This document shows, piece by piece, positions 9,309 through 19,237 of a stretch of DNA of 64,000 nt (positions are counted from its first letter, which is position 1; each line of letters starts with the position of its first letter). A program made the translations under genes and the position numbers. Origin of the DNA: Planctomycetota bacterium (lineage in GTDB: Bacteria; Planctomycetota; UBA1135; GCA-002686595); NCBI GenBank assembly GCA_002686595.1, contig NYXZ01000108.1, positions 1-64,000 of the forward strand, read 5' to 3'. The notes beneath the pieces are model-generated. The model searched no databases, was not told where the DNA came from, and saw only the letters and a program-made list of their open reading frames with translations.

Positions 9309-10789
9309 AGAAGATGGACGCTAGGACTCTTCGCGAACAGATCCTGCGCGGCGAGGCGACGGTTCTGGAAACCGTGCGCTCGGCCCTGGCGGACATCGAC
9401 CGCCGCGACGGAGAAGTGCACGCGTTTCTGACGGTGGAGAAAGACTACGCCTTGGAGCGAGCCGCGGCCCTCGACCGTGAACTGGTGGAACTCAAGGCCC
9501 AGGGAGCAGTTCCGCCGCCCCTTTTCGGCGTGCCCGTGGCTATCAAGGCCAACCTGGCCTGGCAGGGTTTTGAAACGAACTGCGCCAGCCGCACCCTGGA
9601 AAACTGGCGGGCCCCCTATACGGCCACGGCTGTCAGGCGCCTCGTGGACGCGGGAGCCGTGCCCCTTGGCACGACCAACATGGACGAGTTCGCCATGGGC
9701 TCCTCCACCGAGAACTCCTGCCACGGCCCGACGCGCAATCCCCGGGACCTGACGCGCATCCCCGGCGGCTCCTCCGGAGGTTCGGCGGCGGCCGTGGCCG
9801 CCGGCTTCGTGCCCCTGGCCCTGGGCAGCGACACCGGCGGTTCCGTGCGCCAACCCGCGGCCCTGTGTGGCGTGGCGGGCTTCAAGCCCACCTATGGACG
9901 CATCTCCCGCTACGGCCTGGTGGCCTTCGGTTCATCCCTCGATCAGGTCAGCCCGATCGCCACCAACGTCGGCGATCTGGAGTTGGCCCTGGCGATTCTG
10001 GCCGGCGTTGACGAACGCGATGCCACCTGTCTGCGGGAGCCCGCGCCGCGGCCTCAAAGCGTCGGCCTGGCCGGGCTGCGCCTGGGCGTCCTCGAAATGG
10101 CACCGAACAGTTTGGAGGCTGGCGTGGAAGCCGCCTACAACGCCGCCGCCGCCGCCCTAGAGGCCGCCGGTGCCGTACTGAAGCCCATCGCCTTGCCCCA
10201 CGGGGATCTCGCAATCCCCACTTACTACGTGCTGGCCACCGCCGAAGCGTCCAGCAACTTGGCGCGTTATGACGGCGTGCGTTACGGCTTGCGCGCGAAG
10301 CAGTACCGGGACCAGGCCCCGGCCGGCGGCAGCTTGCAGGAGATGTTCGCCGCCACGCGCCGCGCGGCTTTCGGCGCGGAGGTCAAGCGTCGCATCCTGC
10401 TCGGCACCTTCGTCCTCTCCCACGGATACCAGGACGCTTGGTACGGCCGGGCCAGCCGCGCCCGTCGCCTGCTGGCCCAAGACTACGCCGCCGCCTTCGA
10501 GCAAGTGGATGCCATCATCTCCCCCACCTCCCCGTGCGTTGCCTTCCCACTGGGGGCGCGCACCGCCGATCCCCTCTCCATGTACCTGGCGGATACCCTG
10601 ACCGTGCCCGCCAGCTTGGCCGGACTGCCCGCGGTCAGCGTGCCCTGCCACGCACTGGCCGAGGAGCGAAACGGCAGTGGACAGGACCGGCAGGCTGAGC
10701 TGCCCGTCGGTCTGCAGTTCGTCGGACCCGCCGGAGAAGACGCCCGCCTACTGGCCATGGCCCGGGCCTTCGAGGAGCTGGCCCCTTGA
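9305..10789 (+). CDS. gatA: Aspartyl/glutamyl-tRNA amidotransferase subunit A
   Basis: 494 residues, a full-length amidase-signature enzyme that releases ammonia from glutamine for GatB. The Ser-cisSer-Lys triad is complete. Lys81 lies in PVAIKANLAW, Ser156 in PGGSSGGSAA and the nucleophile Ser180 in GSDTGGSVRQPA. These match S. aureus Lys79/Ser154/Ser178 with a constant offset of two. The GTG start at 9305 overlaps the gatC stop. The stop overlaps the TTG start of gatB. Confidence 0.97.
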   Translation: MKKMDARTLREQILRGEATVLETVRSALADIDRRDGEVHAFLTVEKDYALERAAALDRELVELKAQGAVPPPLFGVPVAIKANLAWQGFETNCASRTLENWRAPYTATAVRRLVDAGAVPLGTTNMDEFAMGSSTENSCHGPTRNPRDLTRIPGGSSGGSAAAVAAGFVPLALGSDTGGSVRQPAALCGVAGFKPTYGRISRYGLVAFGSSLDQVSPIATNVGDLELALAILAGVDERDATCLREPAPRPQSVGLAGLRLGVLEMAPNSLEAGVEAAYNAAAAALEAAGAVLKPIALPHGDLAIPTYYVLATAEASSNLARYDGVRYGLRAKQYRDQAPAGGSLQEMFAATRRAAFGAEVKRRILLGTFVLSHGYQDAWYGRASRARRLLAQDYAAAFEQVDAIISPTSPCVAFPLGARTADPLSMYLADTLTVPASLAGLPAVSVPCHALAEERNGSGQDRQAELPVGLQFVGPAGEDARLLAMARAFEELAP

Positions 10790-12252
10790 GCGCCCCCACG
10801 GAAACAACCTGGGTGCCGGTCATCGGCCTGGAAGTTCATTGCCAACTGAAGACGGCGAGCAAGATCTTCTGCGGCTGCGCCAACCGTTTTGGCGCGCCCC
10901 CCAACACCTTGACCTGCCCGGTTTGCACCGGACAACCCGGTGCCTTGCCGGTCTTGAATGACACGGCCCTGGACCTGGCCCTGCGCGCGGGCCTGGCCCT
11001 TGATTGTGAACTGGCTTCGGTCAGCCGCTTCGACCGCAAGAACTACTTTTACTGCGACTTGCCCAAGGGCTATCAAATCACGCAATACGAAGTGCCCTTT
11101 GCCAGCGGCGGCGGCATCGAACTCGCGAACGGGAAGCACATCCGCTTGACGCGTATTCACATGGAGGAAGATGCGGGCAAGGCGATTCACGACCGGGGCA
11201 CACACACCTTGGTGGACCTCAACCGCGCCGGTGTGCCCTTGATCGAAATCGTGACGGAGGCGGATATGCAGAGCGCCGCCGAGGCCTTTGAGTTCCTCGG
11301 GCTCCTAAAAGAGCGCCTGCGTTTCGCCGGAGTCAGCGATTGCGATATGGAAAAGGGCTCCCTGCGTTGCGATGTGAATGTGTCCGTGCACCTGCCTGAC
11401 GAACCCTGGCGCACCAAGGTCGAGGTCAAGAACCTGAACTCCTTCCGCCATGTGCGGACGGCCATCGAGCACGAGATCGCGCGGCAGATCAGCGCCTATG
11501 AGAGCGAAGACCCCAGCCGCCAACCGGTTCAGGAGACGCGCCTCTTCGATGTGGACTCCGGCACCACACGCCCCATGCGCGGCAAGGAGGACGAGGGCGA
11601 TTACCGTTACTTCCCTGATCCGGACCTGGTGCCCGTGAGCGCCAGCCGCGAGCGCCTTGAGGAACAACGACGCCTGCTACCAGAGCTGCCCGCCCAGCGC
11701 CGCGAGCGGTATGTTTCGGAGTGGCGCGTCGGCGCCCGGGAAGCGGCAATCCTGACCGCGGATCGCCCGCTGGCGGACTTCTTCGAAGCCACCGTTCGCG
11801 CCCTAGCTGAGAACGAGGGTGGCGCCCAAGCGGCGGCCAAGTGGCTGACCAACGACGTGCTGCGCATTGTGGGTGAGCAGGGCACGGGCTCGTTGTCCGA
11901 CATGCCCTTGACGCCGGGGCAACTGGCACGGGTCATCAGCCTGGTGGAGGGAGGCGAGCTACAACGCAAGGGTGCCCAATGCCTGTTGGCGCGGCTCATC
12001 ACCGAGGGCGGCGAGGTCGATTCCCTCGTGGTGGAACTCGGATTGGCCGCGGTCACGGACGACGGTCAACTGCGCGCCTGGTGTCTGGCGGCTCTCGCGG
12101 GCCGAGAGAGTGTGGCGGCGCAGGTGCGGGCGGGCAATGAGAAGGCCATCGGCGCCCTGATGGGCCCGGTCATGGGCAGTTCCGGGGGGCGTGCTGATCC
12201 GGCTCGTGTGCGAGCCCTGCTCCTGGAACTCATCCGGGAGGACGGTCCGTGA
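10786..12252 (+). CDS. gatB: Aspartyl/glutamyl-tRNA amidotransferase subunit B
   Basis: 488 residues. The N-terminal kinase-like domain starts VIGLEVHCQLKTASKIFCGC. It has the zinc-type cysteines CGC and CPVC, the GatB signature DFNRAGVPL-like segment (here LVDLNRAGVPLIEIV), and GDYRYFPDPDL. The C-terminal helical tail (YqeY-like) binds tRNA. It phosphorylates and amidates mischarged Glu-tRNA(Gln)/Asp-tRNA(Asn). The TTG start at 10786 gives a TTGA overlap with gatA. Transcription continues into the small membrane gene through a GTGA overlap. Confidence 0.96.
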   Translation: MSAPTETTWVPVIGLEVHCQLKTASKIFCGCANRFGAPPNTLTCPVCTGQPGALPVLNDTALDLALRAGLALDCELASVSRFDRKNYFYCDLPKGYQITQYEVPFASGGGIELANGKHIRLTRIHMEEDAGKAIHDRGTHTLVDLNRAGVPLIEIVTEADMQSAAEAFEFLGLLKERLRFAGVSDCDMEKGSLRCDVNVSVHLPDEPWRTKVEVKNLNSFRHVRTAIEHEIARQISAYESEDPSRQPVQETRLFDVDSGTTRPMRGKEDEGDYRYFPDPDLVPVSASRERLEEQRRLLPELPAQRRERYVSEWRVGAREAAILTADRPLADFFEATVRALAENEGGAQAAAKWLTNDVLRIVGEQGTGSLSDMPLTPGQLARVISLVEGGELQRKGAQCLLARLITEGGEVDSLVVELGLAAVTDDGQLRAWCLAALAGRESVAAQVRAGNEKAIGALMGPVMGSSGGRADPARVRALLLELIREDGP

Positions 12253-12467
12253 AGGCGGCGGCCAAGCGCGGCATCCGGGCCAGGCCGGGGGGCTGGTTGC
12301 TCTTGGCATGTCTCGTGACCTTCGGCCTCCTCGGGAGCGCCTTCATAGCCTCCGGCATCACTCGCACTACCCGGGGGATCATGGGATTTGCCCTGGGCCT
12401 GGTTTTGATCCTCGGTGTGGGAGGCCTGGCCGCTCCGGCCATTACCCGCGCCCTGCGTCGACACTAG
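12249..12467 (+). CDS. Small two-helix membrane protein at the end of the gatCAB operon
   Basis: 72 residues. The basic N-terminus (KAAAKRGIRARP) is followed by two hydrophobic helices, WLLLACLVTFGLLGSAFIAS and IMGFALGLVLILGVGGLAAP, and a basic end. The positive-inside rule puts both termini in the cytoplasm. The GTG start overlaps the gatB stop (GTGA), the same arrangement as within gatCAB, which supports real translation. I recognise no family and propose no function. Confidence 0.65.
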   Translation: MKAAAKRGIRARPGGWLLLACLVTFGLLGSAFIASGITRTTRGIMGFALGLVLILGVGGLAAPAITRALRRH

Positions 12468-12504
12468 CTGATTTGTTTTCAGCCGGGCACCGCTGGCGCT
12501 GGGG

Positions 12505-14577
12505 CTACTTGGAGAACAACTGAATTGTCCTGACCGTCGTCCCCGCCTCTTCCAATGTCACTTCAAGTTGCCCCAGAGTTTCATAGCCGTTCAATTCTGG
12601 AAAGCTCACCCGACAGTGATCTATTCCGCCCACCAGGAAGTTGGTGCTCCCAGGCAGTTCGAGGCCGGAGTCCATCCCGAAGTCGAGATCCTCTCCCTCC
12701 CGGTCCATGAGAGCCACCTCCCACCACCACTCTTGCGGCACGATCACGGGTTCTCCCCCACTTTCAAGCCGAAGGCTGAGCATCTTCATCGCCTGCATAT
12801 CGATGATCATCTCTTGAGCTGGACCTTGGGCAACTAGCGTTTCCGTCTCCCAGCCATGGGTTTCGGATTGCACGGAGATCATCAACTCACAGGGCGCCAC
12901 CCAGCCTTCAAATACACCCCGGGCCCCATCCAGCTCGCCAGGTAGCTCCACGAAGACACTGTGGGCAGCGGGAACGAGATACGAGATGCTGATGCCAGCC
13001 TCGGCCAGACTCTGGCTGCCGTGTAGCAAACGTTCACCGGTTTCCATGTCCCTGGGAATGACGGACAGTTTCGTCGGAGGAGGCAGATGCAGCAGTATGT
13101 TTTCGCTGCCGCCTTGGGAAACAGTGAAGCTCTCTTGCCAAATGCAACCCGTCCCGCTGAGAGACAGTTCGGCGGAGTAGTTACCTGGTGCTCTCCAGCC
13201 GCCGTGCCAACGCCGTCGCTCGGGATCTCCGTCGACTTTTGCCAAATGGGAAACACTGGAACCAAGGGAGACAGTTGAATGGCCTGAGGATCTATAAACC
13301 CTGTGATCGTATGGGGACGGATCCTCCGGGCGGATGGAGAACAACAGGCGGCCCAGGTTTTGCCACTGCTGTGCCACATGCAACTCGCCGCCGAGGGGCA
13401 CAGCCTCGCCCTGGGCTGGAATGACTGGAACCGCCAGTTCAACTTGAGTTGTACGACCCGCCTCAATGACCACCTCTACTTCAACCAATGTGGCGCGCCG
13501 GTTGTAGTCCATGCCGCTCTTGAGGGCCACGCTCCAACTGCCCGGTGCCAATCGTTCGGCACTCGCGTGCTTGGAGCCCGCTGGTCCCGTTGGCCACAGT
13601 TCGGGCGAACGCCCCTGCAGGCCACATTCGAAGTTCGGGGTGAGTTCGAGCTGAGTCATCCCAGGCGTCTCGCCGGTGAGTTGCACGCGCAGCTCGCCGG
13701 CACGCTCGAGTTCAACTGTGCGCTTTCCACCGCGGCCATGGTCGATGGCGACCACTTGCCAGGCATAGCCCGCCGCACCCACCAACCAGTTGCGCCGGGT
13801 CTCCAAGGCGAAGTCCTCCAGTTCAGGGGCGAAGGAGATGGGTGAGGGCTGCCCGCGCACGACCAGTTCATCTTCCAGCTGTTCTGCATTCACCGGCGGC
13901 AGATCGAATTCATCCGGGGCTAGGTCAACGGCGCTCAGTTCGGTCCCAGTCTCGGCGTCGATGACACGCAACTCGGCCACGCCCATCCAACGCAGCTCCA
14001 TTTCCGTTTCCTCGCCTAGGCGCACGGCAAATGTCTCATGCTCGGACCAAGCAGGGCGGCCAGCGAGGCGCGCCGCGAGGACTTCAAGTGTGCCTAGCTC
14101 GGCCTTGGCCGTCAGCCCATCGGATGTGACATAGGACTGATTAAAGTCATCCAGTTCGGCGCTGTGTTCCCACTGCCCAGCGCGCACTTCGAGTTCGAGC
14201 GCCTCGCCCAAGCAATCGAAATAGAGTTCGAGCGAGCCAGCGGGAGCCGGATCCGCCTGAGAGTCGCCCGCCACACTAACCCTACCCCTGAGGGTGATCA
14301 CACCGTCCTGTTCCACAGCGGCCAACGCAGCGCGCTGCTGCTCCTGTTGGACGACTTGCGCGGAAACGCCAGCGGCCCTAGCAACTGATGGCGTTTCCGC
14401 CGGCGGCTGAGCATCACCGGCTGCCAAGGCAACCGGTGTATTAGCAGTAGCGGTCGCGCCGCCGGAGACAGAAGCATCCCAGGCGGCAACCACGGCACCT
14501 TCCCCCTCACCGGCAGTTCGCCAGAGAAGCGTGGCTAAAATGGACAGAACAATGAGGAAGAGGAGTGTCTTGTGCAT
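12505..14577 (-). CDS. Large secreted or membrane-anchored protein of unknown function
   Basis: 690 residues. The N-terminus MHKTLLFLIVLSILATLLW is a signal peptide or membrane anchor. It is followed by an Ala/Gly/Thr-rich linker. The rest is predicted beta-rich, acidic and Trp-containing. Segments such as ELRVQLTGETPGMTQLEL suggest repeated carboxypeptidase-regulatory-like or Ig-like folds. No catalytic motif is visible. The three minus-strand genes 12505-17408 are all envelope proteins but are separated by gaps (192 bp to the next), so co-transcription is uncertain. Confidence 0.6.
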   Translation of the reverse strand: MHKTLLFLIVLSILATLLWRTAGEGEGAVVAAWDASVSGGATATANTPVALAAGDAQPPAETPSVARAAGVSAQVVQQEQQRAALAAVEQDGVITLRGRVSVAGDSQADPAPAGSLELYFDCLGEALELEVRAGQWEHSAELDDFNQSYVTSDGLTAKAELGTLEVLAARLAGRPAWSEHETFAVRLGEETEMELRWMGVAELRVIDAETGTELSAVDLAPDEFDLPPVNAEQLEDELVVRGQPSPISFAPELEDFALETRRNWLVGAAGYAWQVVAIDHGRGGKRTVELERAGELRVQLTGETPGMTQLELTPNFECGLQGRSPELWPTGPAGSKHASAERLAPGSWSVALKSGMDYNRRATLVEVEVVIEAGRTTQVELAVPVIPAQGEAVPLGGELHVAQQWQNLGRLLFSIRPEDPSPYDHRVYRSSGHSTVSLGSSVSHLAKVDGDPERRRWHGGWRAPGNYSAELSLSGTGCIWQESFTVSQGGSENILLHLPPPTKLSVIPRDMETGERLLHGSQSLAEAGISISYLVPAAHSVFVELPGELDGARGVFEGWVAPCELMISVQSETHGWETETLVAQGPAQEMIIDMQAMKMLSLRLESGGEPVIVPQEWWWEVALMDREGEDLDFGMDSGLELPGSTNFLVGGIDHCRVSFPELNGYETLGQLEVTLEEAGTTVRTIQLFSK

Positions 14578-14769
14578 GAATCGGCGGTGGGTAGAAGGAG
14601 CTGGGGATCCGATCCAGAAATGACAGTATCAGCCGGACCTACCCCCTTGGTCAGGCCTTGTTTCTGTCCTGAACTCATTTCCCGCCAGCTGGCCCTGCGG
14701 AGCGCCACTCCCGCTTGCCGCAACCCCGCTTGCCATAAACGGTGCGGTTGAAGCACCTTACCCGGCGCC

Positions 14770-16251
14770 TCAGCGCGGCAGGTAGCGGTGGCGGGGAAAG
14801 GTGGCCTCGCCCGTAACCGGGGCGAGCTCCACCGCCGGCACGAAGCGGGGGTCGCGCCGATAGTTGGCCTCCAGGGCGGGCAGGTCCCAGGCCTGGTCCA
14901 GGTAGATGGCGCTCCAGCGACGGCGGGCCAAATCCGCTTCCAACTCCGCCACCAGGGGGGCAGCGGCTGATGGATCGGCGCCGCGCATGAGGTCGATCAG
15001 CCCCATGGCGTGGGCTCCGGCGGGGCTGCCGGCCAGGACCGCCAGATAGGCGTGATAGGGAACCCAGACCTCGCCGCCAGTCTCCTTGAGTTCCGCCACG
15101 AAGTCCTCTCCCGCGGCCCGGGCCTCGGCCCCCGGAATCTGGGGCCGGGGATCACGCCACAGGAAGAGAAACTGGCCGCAGATCAAAAGAGCCAAGAGGG
15201 CCCTGGCCCAAGGCCCTGCGCCGTTGGCGCCCCCTCTGCCCCACCCGGCCATCCAACGCTCCACGCCCCAGGCCAAGCCCAGGGAAAGGGCGGCGCACAG
15301 CGGCATGAGTACATTGTCCCAGCCGCCCACATGGGCGCGGCTCAGCCAGGCCACCGAGATCAAGCCGATCGACAGCATCGGTGCCAGGAGGCAGCGCCTG
15401 GTTCCCTTGATTGGCGCGGGACGAAAGAGATAGGCGCAGGTGAGCCCGAGGGCCACCGGCAGTTGAGGGATCAGATCCACGGTCCAGAAGGAGAGGGCTC
15501 GCTCAGCGCTAAAGGGATGGGCGGCGGGCATCAAAAACAGATGGCGTGTACTCCAGCCAGCGGTAACGAAATGGCTCCCCATGAAGGCCAGGGCCGCCGG
15601 AATCCAAAGTGCCGCCAGGAAGGCCTTGCCGCAGGAGCGACCGCGTTGAAATGCTGGCAGGGCAAGCAGGATGGCCAGGGGCAGAGCGGTTTGTTTGGTG
15701 CACAGTGCGAGGAAGAGCAAGGCCCCGGCCAAGGCGCCGTGGCGAGGACTGGAGCGCACCTGTGGCGCCACTCTCAATACGGCGCCAGCCCCCAGGATCA
15801 GGGCCAACCAAAGCGAATCCACCCGAGCCACATCAAACCAGGCACCGGTCAGGGGAAAACAGGCGGCGTAGAAGCCCGCGGCCACCAGGCCCGGCAGAGG
15901 TCCAGCGGAGCGTTCCGCGTCCAGGGAAGCCAAGCGCATGAGAAGCGCGAGCGTAGCCAGGGTGGCCAGCAGGGACACCAGGCGCAGGGCGGTGAAACTC
16001 GCGCCGAGAAAGGGCGTCAGCAAGACCCCCAAAAGGGGGAAGAGGGGCGGGTATGGGAAGGGCGCGTACTCCAAGGAAGGTGCGCCATAACAGGTCTCTC
16101 CCGCCATCAACCGTTCCATGTGCTGGAGCAGGCCTCCCTCCTGCCATTCAAGCTCGAAGGGGTACCCAAGACGGCCACAGGCCACGCCGAGCCAACTGAG
16201 AATGGCCAGCACCGAGAGGCCCGCCAGCAAGCCGGTCAGCAGACGTTTCAT
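14770..16251 (-). CDS. Polytopic GT-C type glycosyltransferase-like membrane protein
   Basis: 493 residues with about ten hydrophobic helices, starting MKRLLTGLLAGLSVLAILSW. The first periplasmic loop holds ELEWQEGGLLQHMERLMAG and YAPFPYPPLFPLL. That layout is typical of lipid-linked-sugar-dependent GT-C enzymes (ArnT/PMT/RgtA-like), which have an acidic residue just after helix 1. The C-terminal soluble part (about 390-493) is periplasmic. The acceptor cannot be inferred. Another GT-C protein is encoded at 28681-30531. Confidence 0.65.
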   Translation of the reverse strand: MKRLLTGLLAGLSVLAILSWLGVACGRLGYPFELEWQEGGLLQHMERLMAGETCYGAPSLEYAPFPYPPLFPLLGVLLTPFLGASFTALRLVSLLATLATLALLMRLASLDAERSAGPLPGLVAAGFYAACFPLTGAWFDVARVDSLWLALILGAGAVLRVAPQVRSSPRHGALAGALLFLALCTKQTALPLAILLALPAFQRGRSCGKAFLAALWIPAALAFMGSHFVTAGWSTRHLFLMPAAHPFSAERALSFWTVDLIPQLPVALGLTCAYLFRPAPIKGTRRCLLAPMLSIGLISVAWLSRAHVGGWDNVLMPLCAALSLGLAWGVERWMAGWGRGGANGAGPWARALLALLICGQFLFLWRDPRPQIPGAEARAAGEDFVAELKETGGEVWVPYHAYLAVLAGSPAGAHAMGLIDLMRGADPSAAAPLVAELEADLARRRWSAIYLDQAWDLPALEANYRRDPRFVPAVELAPVTGEATFPRHRYLPR

Positions 16252-16319
16252 GCGGCACGGCCCGCGCCGAACAAGGGCCCGCCGGCCCCCACTTCACAGG
16301 ACGAAAAGGGCTGCATGGT

Positions 16320-17408
16320 TCACCGGATGCGGATTACCGTGTAGAGGATCTCCTCTGGACCGGAACGGGTGAAGTCCTCCACGACCTGGCCAGACTCGCC
16401 GCCCTCTTGCCACGCGGTATCGGTGTGCATCACCGTGGTCATTTCTCCGGTCAGTTCCAAGCTGTGAGCGTGCCCAGCTTTCAAGTCCCAGATGAGTTCG
16501 CCCTTTAGCTCATGGGTTTCAGTTTCCTCCAAGGCCAAGGAAAACTCACCCTCGGAATCCGCCTCGCTGAATTCCATCGCGCTAAACACCTCCACCTCGA
16601 GCTCCAACTCGATGTATCCCATGGAGCGCCCTTCCAGTTCCTCAATCGCCGCCAACTCACAGCGAATCGTGCCCGACCACTCTGCTTCGCCGGCTTCATC
16701 ATCTCCCGCCAGGTCCTCGTCATCCCCGTAGTGATCATCCTCTTCCCCTTGTTCCTCGCTGTATTCCATTTCAATCGCGAGATCTCCCCCAGGCATCGTC
16801 AGCAACTCATAGAAGTCCGGCTCGATCTCCCACACAGCACCGATTTCCACACTGTCCTGCGGCAGGAACCACTCCAGATCCATGCTGATGTCGAGTCCAT
16901 CCAGCAAGCTGACATCACCGGAACTGCCAGCTGCGAACTCCGCAAGATAGTCCTCCTGCTCCTCGTCCCATTCGAAAACAACCGCTTCGCCTTCGAGCTC
17001 GCTGGTCCCTTCGCCTGAGTTTTGCTCTTCCCCATCCTCCCAGAAGGCCTCGAACCCCGAGGCCTCCTCGATCAACTCAAACTCGCGCGTCAACCTCGTC
17101 AGCTCGCCCTGGTCATCCACGGCGCTGTACTCATCCACCACCACCAAGGAGAGGCTGCCCTTGCTGTGCTCATCGCCAGCTGAAAACTCGTCCTCGCCCA
17201 GAACCTCTCCATCAATCTCCATCAGCGCCTCTTCCAAGGACTGCTCCCTGCTGATTTCCACTGTGCGCCGCACCCGCGCGCCTTCCTGGGGGGCGAACTC
17301 CAATTGGACTCCCTCCACCAGCCGGCTGTTTTTTCTCAACGTTGCCCGCACATCGCAAAGCTCGGGGGCGGCCAACAATGCAAGCGGGATGTAGATGGCG
17401 AGGTGCAT
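16320..17408 (-). CDS. Highly acidic secreted protein of unknown function
   Basis: 362 residues from the ATG at 17408. This start gives a short signal-like segment, MHLAIYIPLALLAAPELC. The open frame continues 145 codons upstream, but that part is an Arg/Gly-rich shadow. The mature part is extremely rich in Glu and Asp, for example around residues 225-245, and predicted to be all-beta. Alternating GSLSLVVVDEYSAV-like strands and an internal DGLDISMDLEW strand support this. The acidity suggests metal or cation binding or surface exposure. I recognise no family. Confidence 0.55.
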   Translation of the reverse strand: MHLAIYIPLALLAAPELCDVRATLRKNSRLVEGVQLEFAPQEGARVRRTVEISREQSLEEALMEIDGEVLGEDEFSAGDEHSKGSLSLVVVDEYSAVDDQGELTRLTREFELIEEASGFEAFWEDGEEQNSGEGTSELEGEAVVFEWDEEQEDYLAEFAAGSSGDVSLLDGLDISMDLEWFLPQDSVEIGAVWEIEPDFYELLTMPGGDLAIEMEYSEEQGEEDDHYGDDEDLAGDDEAGEAEWSGTIRCELAAIEELEGRSMGYIELELEVEVFSAMEFSEADSEGEFSLALEETETHELKGELIWDLKAGHAHSLELTGEMTTVMHTDTAWQEGGESGQVVEDFTRSGPEEILYTVIRIR

Positions 17409-17632
17409 GGCGATTTGCTGAGTTCCGGATTGGAGATGGGGCTTATTTCGGCGATCCGCCGAGCAGGCCGAGAATAGTATTCCCGGGGCTGCAGACCAAC
17501 CCGCAAGGGCACGGCCAGCGACGCTCGCCCTGGGGCAGCGCAAGGCGGGTCGCGCTTGCATTGTAATGAGAATGAAAGGAGCGCGCCAAACCGCTCCGCT
17601 GGCGTTAGCATGCTCGCCGCCATCTATCCGCC

Positions 17633-19237
17633 ATGCAGCCCCTTCACCGTCCCCCCACTGGCATCTGCCGGCTGGCCACCATCCTCCTCGGCCTCTGCCT
17701 GCACAGCGCCTGTGCCACCCCCGGCGAGCAGGTCGCCGACGCCGACGAGGAGGTCTATGCCCTGCTGGCCGCTCGCCGCGCCGAGCTCTTCGGCGACGAC
17801 GGCCCCTTCTCCATCGTGGACCAGGCCGCCAACCTGCGCGCACACCTCGAAGCTGGAGCCGACAGCACCCCCGCTGCCCTGTCGTTGGTGAACATTCTGG
17901 AGATTGCCGCTCTGAACAGCCGTGACTACCAGAGCCAGAAGGAACAGCTCTACCTGGAAGCGCTGGACCTGACCCTCGAACGCTGGCGGTACGCCAGTCG
18001 CCCCTTCGCCACCCTTACTGCCGCTGCAGACGGAGCAAGTGGCGGAGACGATTCGGTGTCCGTCGACGGCGAGCTGGGCTTCACCCGCCTGCTGGGCAGT
18101 GGAGCGAGTATCGTAGCCAGTATCGGTACCGATCTATTCCGCATCGTCTCCAGCGGCGACGGCTGGGATGCCATAACTGACATCTCCCTCTCAATCACCC
18201 AACCCCTGCTGCGCGGCGCCGGGCGCGCCATCGCCCGCGAGCCCCTGACGCAAGCCGAACGCGACCTGATCTACCAAGTGCGCGCCTTCGAGCGCTACCG
18301 GCGCACCTTCGCGGTGGAAACGGCCCAGCGTTTCTACGATCTGCTCGAAGCCATCGACGAGTTGCACAATGAAGAGGGCAACTACGACAACCTCACGGCC
18401 CTGCGCACGCGCAACGAAGCCCTGGCCGCCGCCGGACGCTTGTCGGACATCGAGGCGGACCAGGCCCACCAGGACGAGTTGCGTTCGGAGACGCGCCTGA
18501 TCTCCCTGCGCGCCGCGCTCCAACGCCAACGGGATCAGTTCAACCTGTTCCTGGGACTGCCCGTCGGCACACAGCTCGATCTGGATCAAGAGGAGTTCAC
18601 GCGCCTGAACGAAGGCGACGGACAACTCGCCGCCCTGGATGAAAAGGCGGCCATCGCCCTGGCTCTGGATACGCGCTTGGACCTGCTGACCGTGCGGGAT
18701 GGACTCGAAGACGGGCGCCGCCAGGTGGAGCTGGCGCGCGATGCCCTGCGCGCCGGGTTGAGCCTGGACGCCAGCTTAAATGCCACGGAAGACGGCACGA
18801 GCTGGTCCGCCGGACTCGCCCTGGACGGCCCCCTCGACCGCCTGGCTGAGCGCAATGCCTATCGCGCCCAGTTGATCAGCTTGGCGGCGGCGGAACGGGA
18901 CTTGGTGGCCAGCGAGGACTCCATCGTGGCGGGAGTGCGCGATGCTCTGCGGGGCGTGGGCAACTCACGCCAGAGTCACGCCATCCAACGCGGTGCCGTG
19001 CACCTGGCTCGCCGCCGGGTGGAGAGCGCCCAACTGAACCTGGATGCGGGGCGCGCTTCGACCCGCGACTGGCTCGAAGCTCGCGAGGCCCTGCTCGAAG
19101 CGGAAAACGCCGCCTCCGCCGCCCTCATCGATTACACCCTGGCGCGCCTGGACCTGTACCTGCAACTCGAGGTGCTGGTGGTGGACAGCGCCGGCCTGCA
19201 CGCGGCGGACGAACTGCTCAAGGAACTGGATTCATGA
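17633..19237 (+). CDS. TolC-family outer-membrane efflux protein
   Basis: 534 residues with a likely lipoprotein signal (LCLHSAC). The body has the two-repeat TolC helical pattern. ITQPLLRGAGRAIAREPLTQAERDL is the classic entry to the coiled-coil barrel, and a second such repeat starts near residue 400 (WSAGLALDGPLDRLAERNAYRAQL). It is first in a four-gene operon with an HlyD-type adaptor, an ABC ATPase and an FtsX-type permease. It should therefore form the outer-membrane channel of a MacAB-like tripartite exporter. Its stop overlaps the adaptor start (ATGA). Exported substrate unknown. Confidence 0.88.
   Translation: MQPLHRPPTGICRLATILLGLCLHSACATPGEQVADADEEVYALLAARRAELFGDDGPFSIVDQAANLRAHLEAGADSTPAALSLVNILEIAALNSRDYQSQKEQLYLEALDLTLERWRYASRPFATLTAAADGASGGDDSVSVDGELGFTRLLGSGASIVASIGTDLFRIVSSGDGWDAITDISLSITQPLLRGAGRAIAREPLTQAERDLIYQVRAFERYRRTFAVETAQRFYDLLEAIDELHNEEGNYDNLTALRTRNEALAAAGRLSDIEADQAHQDELRSETRLISLRAALQRQRDQFNLFLGLPVGTQLDLDQEEFTRLNEGDGQLAALDEKAAIALALDTRLDLLTVRDGLEDGRRQVELARDALRAGLSLDASLNATEDGTSWSAGLALDGPLDRLAERNAYRAQLISLAAAERDLVASEDSIVAGVRDALRGVGNSRQSHAIQRGAVHLARRRVESAQLNLDAGRASTRDWLEAREALLEAENAASAALIDYTLARLDLYLQLEVLVVDSAGLHAADELLKELDS

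Noticed and set aside
15010-16344. 444-codon plus-strand open frame opposite the GT-C membrane protein
   Set aside because: The Gly/Gln/His-rich translation mirrors hydrophobic Leu/Ala/Pro codons on the minus strand. No signal of a real protein.
17555-17580. AT-rich TTGTAATGAGAATGA near the efflux operon as a Fur-type box
   Set aside because: Only one half resembles a TGAGAAT half-site and no dyad completes it. There is no independent sign of iron control.
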